Source of the DNA: UBA5072 sp963752195
GTDB taxonomy: Bacteria; Bacteroidota; Bacteroidia; Bacteroidales; UBA10428
Assembly: GCA_963752195.1 (NCBI GenBank)
Contig: CAVVXI010000001.1
Location: 1,674,001 to 1,738,000 of the forward strand
Reading direction: 5' to 3'
DNA length: 64,000 nucleotides
A program made the translations under genes and the position numbers. A model generated the notes under the pieces. The model had not been told where the DNA came from. It made no database searches and worked only from the letters and a program-made list of their open reading frames with translations. This document shows positions 1 through 9,901 of the stretch, piece after piece. The stretch's first letter is position 1. The number at the start of each line of letters is the position of its first letter.

Positions 1-630
1 GCGGCATCGCGCTCGCCGCGGTCAACGGCACCGGTCCGAACGGCCGCCGCACCGGCCGCGACGTCCTCGGCCACGCGGCGCCGGCGGTCGCGCGCACCTG
101 CCGGCGCCCTCGCCACCGCCGCCGACGACGGCGTCGGCCTCCGCCGCCCTTGCCACCACCGTGTCGCTCGAGGCGATCGCCGGCCTGCTGCCGCAGTTCG
201 AGAGCTTCGAGCCGGCCGATCGAACTCGTCGACGTCTGCCTCAAGGCGGCGGCGGCGACGCTTCGGACCTCCGGCGCGCTTTCCGGCGCGGCGATCGTGC
301 TGTCGCCCTCCGGGCGCTGCGCTCGACGGCCTCGACCGGCTCACCCTCGGCGCCATCGCGACGCTTCGGGGCGCGACCGGCGGCGCCGCGCCGCCGGCCG
401 ACCGTCCGGTGCTCGAGGTCTCGTGGCTCGCCCGCGACGGTGTCCGGCCTATCGCGCTGCCGCTCCGGCCCGGAACGTCTGCCCGCATCATGCTCGCCGG
501 GACCATCGCGGTGGCCCATGCCGAGTGCCTGATGAGCTATGATCCGGCCCGGCTCGACGACGCGGCGGCGGCCGACTTCCTGCTCGCCTTCAGGGGCTGG
601 CTGGAGGTTCCGCTCCGCATGATCGCCTGA
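1..630 (+). CDS. Dihydrolipoamide acyltransferase (E2)-like protein, C-terminal part
   Basis: The window starts inside this gene. Bases 3-77 encode a peripheral E3-binding motif (GIALAAVNGTGPNGR, then GRDVLGH), the domain that docks dihydrolipoamide dehydrogenase in 2-oxoacid dehydrogenase complexes. An Ala/Pro-rich linker follows, then a shortened acyltransferase-like domain ending SYDPARLDD and FLLAFRGWLEVPLRM before TGA 628-630. Active E2 enzymes carry DHRxxDG at this point; here the His and following Arg are replaced (D-P-A-R-L-D-D). The segment after the linker is about 150 residues, against roughly 230 in a full catalytic domain. It may therefore be a structural or inactive E2 relative. 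The frame is broken at least twice between 90 and 400. The C-terminal frame is clean from 409. Confidence 0.6.
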   Translation, partial: AASRSPRSTAPVRTAAAPAATSSATRRRRSRAPAGALATAADDGVGLRRPCHHRVARGDRRPAAAVRELRAGRSNSSTSASRRRRRRFGPPARFPARRSCCRPPGAALDGLDRLTLGAIATLRGATGGAAPPADRPVLEVSWLARDGVRPIALPLRPGTSARIMLAGTIAVAHAECLMSYDPARLDDAAAADFLLAFRGWLEVPLRMIA

Positions 631-665
631 CGGCCGGGAACGGGGTGCGGCAGGGAGGAACGCTC

Positions 666-1785
666 GTGGCGATCGAAGCCATCAGCGGCAAGCGGGCGAG
701 CGCCGAAGACCTGACCCGCTATGTCGACGGGCTGCTGTCGCCGGCCGGCGTCGATGCAGCCGAGCGCCGCCGCGGTTGCCCGTGCCGTGGTCGATGCGTC
801 CTCGCGCGGCGTCGATACCCACGGCGTCCGCCTCGTGCCCTGGTACATCAAGATGGTCGAGGGCGGGCGCATCAACCGCACGCCCAACGTCACCTTCACC
901 ACGCAGGACCTGCGGCCGGCCATGTCGATTCCGATGATGGCTTCGGCCATCGCGCCAGCTTCCTCGCCATCGAGGAGGGCTGCCGCCTGGCGAAGGAGAC
1001 CGGCGTCGCGGTCGTCACCGTCGGCCGCTCGACCCACCATGGCGCCACCGGCGTCTATACGCTCGCCGCGGCGCGGAACGGCTTCGCCGCGATCGGCATG
1101 ACCCATGCCGATTCCGCCGTCGTGCCCCATGGCGGCAGCCGCGCCTTCTACGGCACCAACCCGCTCAGCTTCGCCGTGCCGGTGCCGGATGGCCGAGCCG
1201 ATGCTCCTCGACATGGCGACGAGCAGCATCCCCTTCAATCGCGTCCATCTCCGCCGCGCCACCGGCACGCCGCTGCCGCCCGAGGTCGCGGTCGACGCGA
1301 CCGGCGAGACGACGGTCGACCCGTTCGCCGCCGCCGCGCTCCATCCGCTCGGCGGCTCGACCTTCGGCTACAAGGGCGCCGGGCTCGCCGCGATGATCGA
1401 CATCCTCTGCTCGGCCTTCACCGGCATGGGCCACGGCGCCACTCACGCGCCGCTCGGCGGCCCCGACTACAGCCGGCCGATCCGCCTCGGCCACTTCTTC
1501 ATGGTCTTCGATCCCGCCGCCTTCCAGGCGCCCGATGCCTTCGGCGGACGGGTCGCGGCCTTTCTCGACGACCTCAGGGCCATGCCGGCGCGGCCGGGGC
1601 AGAAGGTGATGGCGCCGGGCGATCCCGAGATCGCGGAGGCCGAGCTCCGCCGGCGCCTCGGCATCCCGGTCGACAGCGTGACGTGGCAGGCACTGGCGGC
1701 TGCCGCCGGGCGTCTCGGCGTCGCGATCCCCGCGGCCCGCGATACGGCCGAGGATCCTGTGGCGGAGGAGACGTCCCCGCCATGA
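666..1785 (+). CDS. Malate/L-lactate dehydrogenase family (Ldh_2) oxidoreductase
   Basis: NAD(P)-dependent dehydrogenase of the family that includes malate, ureidoglycolate and 2,3-diketogulonate-type enzymes; it oxidises a 2-hydroxyacid or reduces the 2-oxoacid. The GTG at 666 follows a GGGAGG ribosome site at 654-659. Family motifs in order are SRGVDTHGVR with WYIKM (about residue 48), STHHGATGVYTLAA, PHGGSRAFYGTNPLSFAVP, and LDMATSS followed by GYKGAGLAAMIDIL. The length (about 370 codons) fits the family. The frame breaks near 755, 940 and 1190. The stop overlaps the next start (ATGA at 1782-1785), so translation is probably coupled to the following SDR. The substrate cannot be read from sequence. 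Confidence 0.82.
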
Positions 1786-2433
1786 AGATCGACCTTCAGG
1801 GTCGCCGCGTGCTCGTCGCTCGGCGACGGCGCGCGGAATCGGCGGCGCGATCGGCGACGGCGCTCGCCGCCTGCGGCGCCGACGGTCGAGCGGTGCGGCC
1901 TACGGCGCCGGCCGGGCTCGACTTGCGGGTCGGCGGAGAGCGCCCGCGCGCGGCGCGGAGGCCTTCGCCGCCGAAGGGCGCGCGCCGACTCTCCTCGTCA
2001 ATCTCAGCACCACCGCCGGCTTCCGCGAGGGCGGCGCGGAGAGCCGGAGACGAGCGCGACTGGTTCGCCCATGTGACCCGCGCCTTCGCGCCGTTCGTCA
2101 GCCGCGTCGTCAACGTCATCTCGGTCGGCCGGCGTCGTGCCGGTCAGGGGCGCCGTCGGCCTCTCCGCCCACCACGCGGCGCTCGCCTCGCTGACCCGCG
2201 GCGCTGGCGATGGAGCTCGCGCCCGACGTCCTCGTCAACGCGCTCGCCGTCGGCGCGGTCGGGCGACGACGGCGGCCGGCTCGTCTCGCATTCGCCGCTG
2301 AGGCGCGCCGGCGACGCTCGCCGAGGTCGCCACCGCGGCGCTGTTCCTCGCCGATCCCCGCAACACCTACACCACCGGCCACGTCATGGCCGTCGATGGC
2401 GGCTGGTCGATCGGCTATGCGCGGGATTTCTGA
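1782..2433 (+). CDS. Short-chain dehydrogenase/reductase-fold protein lacking the YxxxK pair
   Basis: An SDR-fold protein beginning MKIDLQGRRVLV and ending TGHVMAVDGGWSIGYARDF. After frame correction its middle reads TLLVNLSTTAGFREGG and VVNVISVAGVVPVRG. Where classical SDRs have YSASK, this protein has LSAHH followed by AALASLTRALAMEL. The catalytic Tyr and Lys are both absent in an otherwise recognisable stretch (about 2158-2215). At about 215 codons it is slightly short for the family (about 250), and the frame breaks at least three times. It may be a degenerate or regulatory SDR partner of the next gene. Its start overlaps the upstream stop. Confidence 0.65.
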
Positions 2434-2463
2434 GATGGCACGCGTCCGAGCTGGGAGGCGGCA

Positions 2464-3244
2464 ATGGAGGTTGACCTCAAGGGCCGCGTCGCCCTCGTCA
2501 CCGGCGCGGCCGGCGGCATCGGCCGCGCGACCGTCGCGCCGCATGGCCGCCTGCGGCGCGGCGGTCGTCGTCGCCGACATCAATGGCGACGGGCGCGCGG
2601 GCGGTCGCCGCGACGCTGCCCGAGGCGATCGCCGTCACCGTCGACATCCGCGACGAGGCCGGCGGTCGAGCAGGCGGTCGCGGCGACGCTCGACGCCTTC
2701 GGCCGGCTCGACATCCTGGTCAACAATGCCGGCGTCAACACCTTCAAGGATCGCGTCGACATCGATGCCTTCCCGGCCGAGGAGTGGCATCGCATCGTCG
2801 GCATCGATCTCGACGGCCTCTACCTGATGAGCCGGGCCGCCGCGCGGCCGATGATCGCGCCAGGGCGGCGGCCGCATCGTCAACGTCGCCTCGGTCGTCG
2901 GCGTCACCGCGATGCGCCTCCAGAGCGCCTTCGTCGCCGCCAAGGCCGGCGTCATCCACCTCACCCGGTCGATGGCGCTCGAGCTCGGCCCGAAGGGCAT
3001 CCTGGTCAACTCGATCGCGCCCGGCTCGGTGCTGACCGAGGGCACGCGCCAGCTCTTCTACGGCGAGGACGGCTCGTTCCGCGCCCAGACGGCGGCGTTC
3101 ATGAAGCACATCCCGCTCGGCCGCCCGGCGAGCTGCGAGGAGATCGCCGAGGGCATCCTCTTCCTCTCGGCGCCGGAGAACTCCTACATGACCGGCCACC
3201 TGCTGATGGTCGACGGCGGCTGGACCGCCGGCTCCATGCTCTGA
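2464..3244 (+). CDS. Short-chain dehydrogenase/reductase
   Basis: SDR-family oxidoreductase starting MEVDLKGRVALVTGAAGGIGRAT, which carries the NAD(P)-binding TGxxxGIG motif, after a GGGAGG site 12 bases upstream. NNAG is present (LVNNAGVNTF), followed by IVNVASVVGVTAM. The active-site segment reads AFVAAKAG, so the expected catalytic Tyr of YxxxK is Phe (codon ttc near 2929) while the Lys is kept. The C terminus (TGHLLMVDGGWTAGSML) is typical, and 260 codons is the normal length. The frame breaks near 2535, 2590, 2662 and 2865. It is last in a plus-strand run with the Ldh-family gene and the preceding SDR. The substrate is probably a sugar acid or polyol, by context only. Confidence 0.8.
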
Positions 3245-3248
3245 GCGC

Positions 3249-4077
3249 TCAGCCGGAGTAACCGCCGGAGGCTTCCGGCCGGTCGCCGGCGCCGAGGCCG
3301 CGATAGCGCCGCCAGTCCTCGATCAGCGCCTGCGGCGCCGGTGCGGTAGTAGTAGATCTCGCTGCCGGTCGCGACCATCACGAAGCCGTCGTCGAAGACC
3401 TGCTGCCAGCTCCGCCCGATCGCGCGGCACGCGTGGCGAGCGGCTTGCCGGCCTGGCGCGCCGCCGTCCATCGCCCGCGCGATCAGCGCCTCGACCTCCG
3501 GCGCGCCGGTCTGGCCCGGCAGGCCGATGCTGCCGGAGAGGTCGGTCGGCCCGATGAAGACCACGTCGACGCCGTCGACCTCGGCGATCTCGCGCGCATT
3601 CTCGACCGCCGTCGGCCGTCTCGATCTGGACGATGACCAGGAGGTTGTCGTCGGCGCGCGCCGTAGTAGTCGCCGCGCGAAGCCGTAGCTCGACGAGCGG
3701 GTGATGTCCCAGGCATTGCCGCGCGTGCCGCGCGGCGGGAAGCGGCAGGCCTCGACGATCGCCCGCGCCTGTTCGGCGCGTCTCGACCATCGGCACCAGC
3801 ACCGCCTCGACGCCGGCGTCGACCAGGCGCTTGAGATAGACCGGGTCGGAGGAGGGCACGCGCACGATCGACGGTCGCGTCGCCGCCGGCGGCCGCCCGC
3901 ATCATGTCGATCGCCGCCTGCAGGCCGCCGGGGCCATGCTCCTGGTCGATGATGAAGAAGTCGAAGCCCGACGAGCGCCGCCATTTCGGCGAAGGTCGGC
4001 GCGCCGCTCTGCAGCCAGGTGCCGAGCGAGCGCTCGCCGGCGAGCAGCCGGGCCTTCAGCCGGTTGGGGCGGAACAC
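3249..4077 (-). CDS. HpcH/HpaI family aldolase (2-keto-3-deoxy sugar acid type)
   Basis: Class II metal-dependent aldolase that cleaves 2-keto-3-deoxy sugar acids or related 4-hydroxy-2-oxoacids to pyruvate and an aldehyde. I chose GTG 4077 because an AGGAG site lies just upstream; the protein begins VFRPNRLKARLLAGERSLG. Family marks are DQEHGPGG (catalytic His), VLVPMVETAEQARAIVEA, PPRGTRGN, IVQIETADAVENA (metal Glu) and FIGPTDLSGSIGLPGQ (metal Asp). About 275 codons is slightly longer than HpaI and YfaU, which are about 265. It is the last gene of a minus-strand run with a hydroxyacid dehydrogenase, an acid-sugar dehydratase and a sugar transporter, so it probably performs the final cleavage. 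Several frame breaks occur between 3340 and 3970. Confidence 0.85.
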
Positions 4078-4112
4078 GTGGTCTCCTGTCGTTGCGGTTG
4101 CCGGATGGTCGC

Positions 4113-5217
4113 TCATGCCGCGGGGTCGTTGGCGCGAAAGCGGGCGAGCTTGCGCCGAAAGCCCGGTCGGTCGAGCACGTCGGGATTGACGACGTTGTCG
4201 GGCACGCAGCCCGCGCGCGGCGCGCAGCATGCCCTTCGCCATCGCGGTCATGGTGAGGCGCGCGGCGTCGCGTGGTCGACGGCAGCCAGTGCGGCGTCAG
4301 GATGACATTGTCGAGCGCGACCAGCGGATCGTCGAGCGGCAGCGGCTCGTGCTCGAAGACATCGAGGCCGGCGCCGGCGAACCAGCGCTCGCGCAGCGCC
4401 CGCACCAGCGCCGCCTGGTCGACGATCTCGCCGCGCGCGACGTTGATGAAATAGGCGTGCGGCTTCATCAGGCGGAGCTCGCGCCTCGCCGATCATGCCG
4501 CGCGGTCGCTGGCGTCGAGGCGGTTGTGCAGGCTGACGAAATCGGACTGTCGCGAGCAGCTCGTCGAGCGTCGGCACCAGCCGTACGCCGAGCGTCGCGG
4601 CCTCGGCGGGGTCGGCGCGCGGCGAAAAGGCGATGATCTCGCATGCCCCAGGGCCGCGGCGAGGCGGGCGAGTTCGCGGCCGCTGGCGCCGAGGCCGACG
4701 ATGCCGAGCGTCTTGCCGGGCAGGTCGGCGCCCATGGTCTCCGGCTGCAGGTCCCAGCGGCCGCGTGCGCACCATGCGCTCCTGCTCCGGCAGCCGCTTG
4801 GCCAGCGCCAGCATCAGCAGGAAGGCGGAGGAGGCGGTGGCATGGGTGAGCGTATCGGGCGCGTTGAACACGGCGACGTCGTTCGCCGTGCAGGCGGCGA
4901 GGTCGATCTTGTCGATCGCCGGCGCCGGCGCGGCCGATCACGACGAGGTTGTCGGCGCCTTCGGCGAAGGCGCTCGCCTTGACCCAGGGGCGGAAGATGA
5001 CGATGCCGTTGGCGGCGGCGACGTGGTGCGGCTCGATCTCGAGCGAATAGAGCCGGTCCCAGTAGCTGGCGTCGCCCGGCGCCGGGCTCTGGTCGCGCAG
5101 GAAGTCGCAGCCGATGAACGGCGCGCCGTCGTAGAGGTCGAGCGCGATGTCGCCGACGCCGATCGCGCCCTTCTCGTCGAGATAGTCGCCGGTATAGCGG
5201 ATGTCGAAGCGCGGCAT
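4113..5217 (-). CDS. D-isomer-specific 2-hydroxyacid dehydrogenase
   Basis: NAD-dependent dehydrogenase of the phosphoglycerate/glyoxylate reductase superfamily. It starts MPRFDIRYTGDYLDEKG and ends RFRANDPAA. After correction it reads GRAGAGIDKIDL, the Rossmann motif GIVGLGASGRELA (near residue 170), FVSLHNRLD, NVARGEIVDQ (catalytic Arg), GLDVFEHEPL (catalytic Glu) and LTPHW (catalytic His). An N-terminal region of about 75 residues before the dehydrogenase core is unusual for the family. It lies between an acid-sugar dehydratase upstream and the HpaI aldolase downstream, consistent with a sugar-acid pathway. At least six frame breaks are present. Confidence 0.82.
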
Positions 5218-5254
5218 TGGCGTCGTCTCCGTGACGTTTGGCGGGACGCGCGTC

Positions 5255-6532
5255 TCACCAGGATTTCAGGGTTTCTTCGGTGGTGATCTCGACCCGCGCA
5301 TTCGGCCGGTCGGTGAAATCGTCGCGGAGCCGGGTGCCGAGCCCGGGCCGGTCGGGCAGCGTCAGCATGCCGTCGGCGACCTCGATGCGGTCGGTGACGA
5401 CGTCGTCGTACCAGCCGTCGATATAGCCGCGCACCGTCTCCATGATCAGCGCGTTCGGCGACGTGCAGCATCAGATGCGTCGCCGCCCACAGCGCCACCG
5501 GGCCGATGGTGTCGTGGCAGGTGAGCGGCAGGTAGGCGGTGTCGGCCATCGCCGCGATCTTGCGCCCCTCGGTCAGGCCGCCGCCCCAGGAGAGGTCGGG
5601 CATGATGATGTCGGCGGCGCCCTTCTCGATCCACGGCCGGAAGCCGAAGCGGGTGAAGACCCGCTCGCTCTGGCAGATCGGGATCGGCGTGTCTGCCTTC
5701 AGCCGGACATAGGCGTCGACATTGTCCGGCGGCATGATCTCCTCGAGCCAGAGGATGTCGTAGGGCTCGAGCGCCCGGGCGATCCGCGTCGCCGACGGCA
5801 GGTCCCAGCGCGCGTGGCCCTCGATGGCGATCGCCATCCTGTCGCCGACCGCCTGGCGGATGTCCTCGACGATGGCGATGCCGCGCCTTGAGGTCGTCGT
5901 TGGAGATGCGGTGGCCGAGCGTGCCGGCGGCGGTCACCGCGCCCCAGATCATCATCGGCTCGCGCTCCTTGCCGGGGCCGGAAAGCGTCGGGCCGAACTG
6001 GTCGAACGGCCAGATCTTCATCGCCGTGATGCCCTGCGCGAGGAGGTCGGCGGCGAGTTCGCCGGCCCGGCCGTTCAGCCAGGCGTCGAGGTCGGGATAT
6101 TTCCCGTAGCCGACGCAGGTGTTGTAGATCGGGATGCGGTCGCGGCTGCGCCCGCCGAGCAGCGCGTAGATCGGCTGGCCGGCGATCTGCGCCGAACAGG
6201 TCCCACAGCGCGACGTCGACGGCCGAGATCGCCCGCATCTCCGCGCCCATCGGCGCCGCAGAAATTCACCAGCGCGAACATGTTGCTCCAGTGGTTCTCG
6301 ATGTCGCGCGGGTCGCGGCCGAGGAGGAGCGGGGCGAAGACGTCGTGGATGATCGCGGCGACGGCGCGCGGCAGGTAGTAGCTCTCGCCGAGGCCGGCAG
6401 AGCCCGGTGTCGGTGTGGATGCGGACCCAGAGGTTGTTGGGCAGCGCCTGGCGCGCCGTCGCGTTGCGCTTCGCCCATTCCGCCTGCGGCAGCGCCTCGA
6501 ACCAGATGCGTCTCGATCTTGGTGATCTTCAT
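5255..6532 (-). CDS. Mandelate racemase/muconate lactonizing family acid-sugar dehydratase
   Basis: Enolase-superfamily enzyme, probably dehydrating a sugar acid to its 2-keto-3-deoxy form. It begins MKITKIET and has the capping-domain signature AVDVALWDLFGQIAGQPIY, then barrel residues AIEGHARWDLP, WLEEIMPPDN (metal Glu) and CQSERVFTRFGFR (metal Glu), and a late LTCHDTIGPVALWA (His-Asp). A long insert (MKIWPFDQFGPTLSGPGKE) lies between the capping domain and barrel. At about 425 codons it is longer than typical galactonate dehydratases (about 380). The last 200 residues (5255-5840) need few corrections. It lies just downstream of two permease genes and upstream of the hydroxyacid dehydrogenase. 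Exact substrate unknown. Confidence 0.83.
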
Positions 6533-6541
6533 GGCGTAACC

Positions 6542-7426
6542 TTAGCCCTTGACCGCGCCGGCGGTGAGCCCGCGCAGGATGTGGCGCTGGATGGCGAGAT
6601 AGAAGAGCACCGGCAGGATCGAGAAGGTGACGCCGGCCGCCATCAGCACGAACAGCGGCGTGTCGAGCTGGGTGATCAGCGTCGCGAGGCCAAGCGAGGC
6701 GGTATAGAGGTCGCTCCGCGTGATCAGCGCCGACGAGAACAGATATTCGTTCCAGCTGAAGAAGAAGGCGACGACGCTGACCGCGACGAGGCCCGGCCGG
6801 GTCAGCGGCAGCACGATCCGCCAGCAGCGTCTGCCAGTGGTTGCAGCCGTCGACCAGGCCGGCCTCGACCAGTTCGCGCGGGACCGCGTCGAAGGAGGCC
6901 TTGAGGATCCAGGTGCAGAGCGGCACGACGAAGGCGGCGTGGAGCAGCGCGAGCACCGTCAGGTTGTCGGTCCAGCCGAAGGCTGCGGAACAGCGTCAGC
7001 TCCGGCGCGACGATCATCGCGCCCGGCATGATCTGGGTGAACAGCAGGAACAGGCCGAGCAGGTAGCGGCCGCGCCAGCGGAGCCGCGACATCGCATAGG
7101 CGGCCGGGATGACGACGATCAGCGTGCACGATCACCACGATCGCGGCGACGTAGCGTCGACATCAGCAGCCAGTGAGGCGATCGGCTTGTCGGCGAAGAG
7201 CCGGGCGAAGTTCGACCACTCGAGGCCGCGCGGGATCAGCGCCGGCGGCCAGGTCAGCGAGTACGCGCCCGGCTGGATGGCGTTGAGGCACCATCCAGTA
7301 GACCGGGAAGAGCACGAGCAGGCAGACGATCAGGATCAGCGCGGCGCGCAGGATGGCGCCGATCGCGGCGGCGCGGTCGCCGGCGGCCCGCGGCGCGGTC
7401 GCGTCGTCGAGCGTCGCGGCGCTCAT
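6542..7426 (-). CDS. Carbohydrate ABC transporter permease (MalG/UgpE family)
   Basis: Inner-membrane subunit of a CUT1-type sugar importer. It begins MSAATLDDATAPRAAGD, then a first hydrophobic span (AALILIVCLLVLFPVYWM). The EAA loop reads PRELVEAGLVDGCN followed by LPLTRPGLVAVSVVAFFFSWNEYLF, and it ends IQRHILRGLTAGAVKG. About 290 codons is normal. The start is in the same apparent frame as the end of the upstream permease, but removing one extra base there gives a standard ATGA overlap (7423-7426). The true arrangement is probably two coupled genes, not a fusion. The frame breaks near 6830, 6980 and 7130. Works with the 7423-8353 permease and the 8478-9817 binding protein. Confidence 0.87.
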
Positions 7427-8353
7427 GTCGGCTCGTTGCTCGAGGCGCCGCTGGACGGCGATGAAGGCGATCGTCGCCACCGCCGAGAAGACGAGGCCGA
7501 CCACCGCCATCGCGCTGGCATAGCTGAAATTGTAGAAGCGGAAGGCCTGCATGTAGATCGCCGGCGCCAGCGTCATCGTCGCATCGACCGGGCCGCCGCC
7601 GGTGATCAGCCAGATCAGCGTGAACTGCTGCATCGAATAGATGAAGGCGAGCACGGCGAGCAGCGCGAGGCTCGGCCGGATGCCGGGCAGCGTGACATGC
7701 AGGAACTGGCGAAGCGGCCCGGCGCCGTCGAGCCGCGCCGCCTCGTAGAGCTCCTCCGGCACCGCTCTGCAGCGCCGAGAGCAGCACCAGCGAATAGAAC
7801 GGGAAGCCCTTCCACACCGTCACGATGATGACGATCGCCATCGCCAGCGTCGGGTCGAGCGTCCATTGCGGGTTCTCGGTGACCCCGGGCAGCAGCCGGG
7901 CGACAGGTTGAAGACGCCGAAGGTCGGATCGATCATGAAGATGAAGGTGATCGCGACCGGCACCTCCGGGATCGCCCAGGGGATGGTCAGCAGGCCGCGC
8001 ACCAGCCGCGCGGCCGCGGAACTGCCAGTTCATCAGCAGCGCCACGCCAGGCCGGCGACGAGGATGACGACGTCGACGAGCAGCGTGAAGACCAGCGTCC
8101 GGCCCATGATCCGCCAGAAATCGGGATCGGCCAGCATCTGGCGGTAGTTGTCGAGGTCGAAGCCGCCGTCGGCGTCCCTCGACGCTGGCAGCCGATGCCG
8201 CGGAAGATCGCGTAGACGAGGAACACGCCTTCGAGCGACGAGGAGCGGCAGGATCAGCCAGATAGGCGAAGGCGGCCGCTCCCGGAATCGCCGCCGATCT
8301 GCGGCGCGCCGGAAGCGCCGGCGCTGTCGGCTGTGGCGGCCGAGCATCGTCAT
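7423..8353 (-). CDS. Carbohydrate ABC transporter permease (MalF/UgpA family)
   Basis: CUT1 sugar importer permease, partner of the gene downstream. The N terminus is short and basic (MTMLGRHSRQRRR), followed by PIWLILPLLV. The transmembrane core includes RLVRGLLTIPWAIPEVPVAI, FNLFARLLPGV, VTVWKGFPFYSLVLL and the EAA loop VPEELYEAARLDGAGPLRQF, then LAFIYSMQQFTLIWLITGGGP. About 305 codons. The first half is heavily frame-broken (7770-8260) while 7440-7760 is clean. No ATP-binding subunit gene is found in this operon, so the ATPase must come from elsewhere (CUT1 systems often share one). Confidence 0.87.
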
Positions 8354-8426
8354 TGCTCGTCCGACGACATGTCCCTGTCCCGGAAGGCCGGCAGCGTCGC
8401 GTCAGCCGCGGCCCGCGATGCCGGCA

Positions 8427-8460
8427 ATGGCCCGCACCGCGCGGATGCGGCACGGGCCAT
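8427..8460 (-). other. Intergenic hairpin after binding-protein gene
   Basis: Perfect 8-bp arms (ATGGCCCG at 8427-8434 and CGGGCCAT at 8453-8460) lie between the end of the solute-binding gene (8478) and the first permease start (8353). There is no following U tract. Likely an mRNA-stabilising or attenuating hairpin that keeps binding-protein expression higher than permease expression. Confidence 0.5.
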
Positions 8461-8477
8461 CGTCTGTCGGCGTCCGC

Positions 8478-9817
8478 CTAGAGCTTGGCCGAGAGGCCTT
8501 CGAGCTGCTTCTGCGCCGCGTCCATGGCGCTCCTTCACCGAGCCGCCCGGGCTGCAGCGCGCGCTGGAAGTTCTGCATGACGATGCGGCCGAACTGGTCG
8601 TCGACAAAGGCGAAGTCGCCCATGACATCGATCGGCGAGACCTGCTTGGCCTCCTGGAAGCCGGTCACCCACGGCTTGTCGGCGAGGAACGTCTTGAAGC
8701 TTCTCCGATTTCGCCGCGAGGTCGTAGGGCGGGATGACGTAGAGGTTGGTCTCCATCAGCGCGGCCATGATGTCCGGCTGCATGGCGAACTTGATGAACT
8801 CCATCGCGCCGTCGAGATTCTTGCTCGACTTGAGCGCGATCAGCGGATGGATGCGGTCGAGCGAGCGCTTGCTCGGCCACGGCGGCGCGGCGGAGAGCAG
8901 GTCCGGATAGATGTCGGGATTGGTGGCGCGCAGCACGACGACCGTCGGGTTGACGCCCCAGGCCTGGGCGACGCGCCCGTCGGCGGCGAGCTTCATGATC
9001 GCGCTCTGCGCCGTGCCCTGCGGCACGCCGGCCTCGTAGAGCCGCTTCCACAGCTCCAGGCCCTTGACCGTCTCCGGCGAATTGGCGAGCGGCGTCTTGC
9101 CCTCGGCCCACTTGCCGTCATAGGGCAGGCAGAAGTTCTGGAGCTGGAACCACCACTCGCCGCCGTCGGAGATGTTGTTGGTGAGCGCGATGCCGAACTG
9201 GTCCGGGCGGTGGGTCAGCTCCGCGGTGGTCTCGACCCAGCCGTCCTGGTCGGTCGCCGGCTCGAGGCCGGCCTTGTCGAACAGCGCCTTGTTGTAGACG
9301 AGCGCGAAGTTCACATCGATCGCCGACAGGCCGTAGAGCTTGCCGTCCTGGCGCAGGAAATCATGGCCGCCGCTCGGCGTGATGCCGAGCGCCGTCGACG
9401 ACCGAATCGAGCGGCTCGGCGAGCTTGAACTTGCGGATCACCTGGGCGGCGAGGTCCGGCATCGCCATCAGCACGTCGGCATCGATGCCGCCGGCCTGGG
9501 CCTGGATCACGACATTGGAGATGTACTGGCCCGCCGGCCAGCCGGTCCACTCGACCTGGTACTGCGACTGCGACTGGTTGAACTTGTCGAAGAGCGCGTT
9601 CCAGCCGTCCTTCTCGCCGGGCTGGAACTGCTCCCAGCTCATCACCTTCAGCGGTCTTGCGGTCGGCGGCGCGGGCGCGTGCGCCCGGTGAAGCGACGAG
9701 GCGAGCGCGCCGCCGCCGAGGGCGGCGGCGCCGGCCAGCAGCTGCCGGCGGGTCGGGCGCGGATCGGCCGATGTTGCGGACGGCGATGCGCCGGGCTTTT
9801 TCGGTCCTGGTGGTCAC
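8478..9817 (-). CDS. Sugar ABC transporter substrate-binding protein (family 1)
   Basis: Periplasmic binding protein of the CUT1 importer. It starts at GTG 9815-9817 after GGAGGAGACGACC. The N terminus carries a twin-arginine-like basic leader (RRQLLAGAAALGGGALASS after correction). The mature protein reads KVMSWEQFQPGEKDGWNALF, SQYQVEWTGWPAGQYISN, VNFALVYNKALFDKAGL, SDGGEWWFQLQNF and AWGVNPTVVVLR. About 440 codons, normal for SBP_bac_1. The segment 8700-9310 is almost free of frame breaks, while the leader and the last 70 residues are not. First gene of the transport/catabolism run leading down to the HpaI aldolase. Confidence 0.87.
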
Positions 9818-9889
9818 GGTCGTCTCCTCCCTTGGCGGCTCCTCGGATCGGCCGCCGTCGACTGGTTGACAGCGGTCTCGTCACTGTTT

Positions 9890-9901
9890 ATTGTTTACAA
9901 T
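9890..9901. promoter_or_regulatory. FadR-type operator, site 1
   Basis: ATTGTTTACAAT has perfect 5-bp inverted arms (ATTGT and ACAAT) around TT. It lies at the stop of the FadR-type regulator and about 75 bases upstream of the binding-protein start at 9817. The core TGTTTACAAT recurs exactly at 10665-10674. Both are AT islands in 70% GC DNA, and TTGTNNACAA-like symmetry fits GntR/FadR regulators. Inferred to control the minus-strand transport operon. Confidence 0.6.

Noticed and set aside
7423..7430. MalF-MalG permease fusion
   Set aside because: The continuous frame arises only because one extra base hides the MalF stop; correction restores a normal ATGA overlap.
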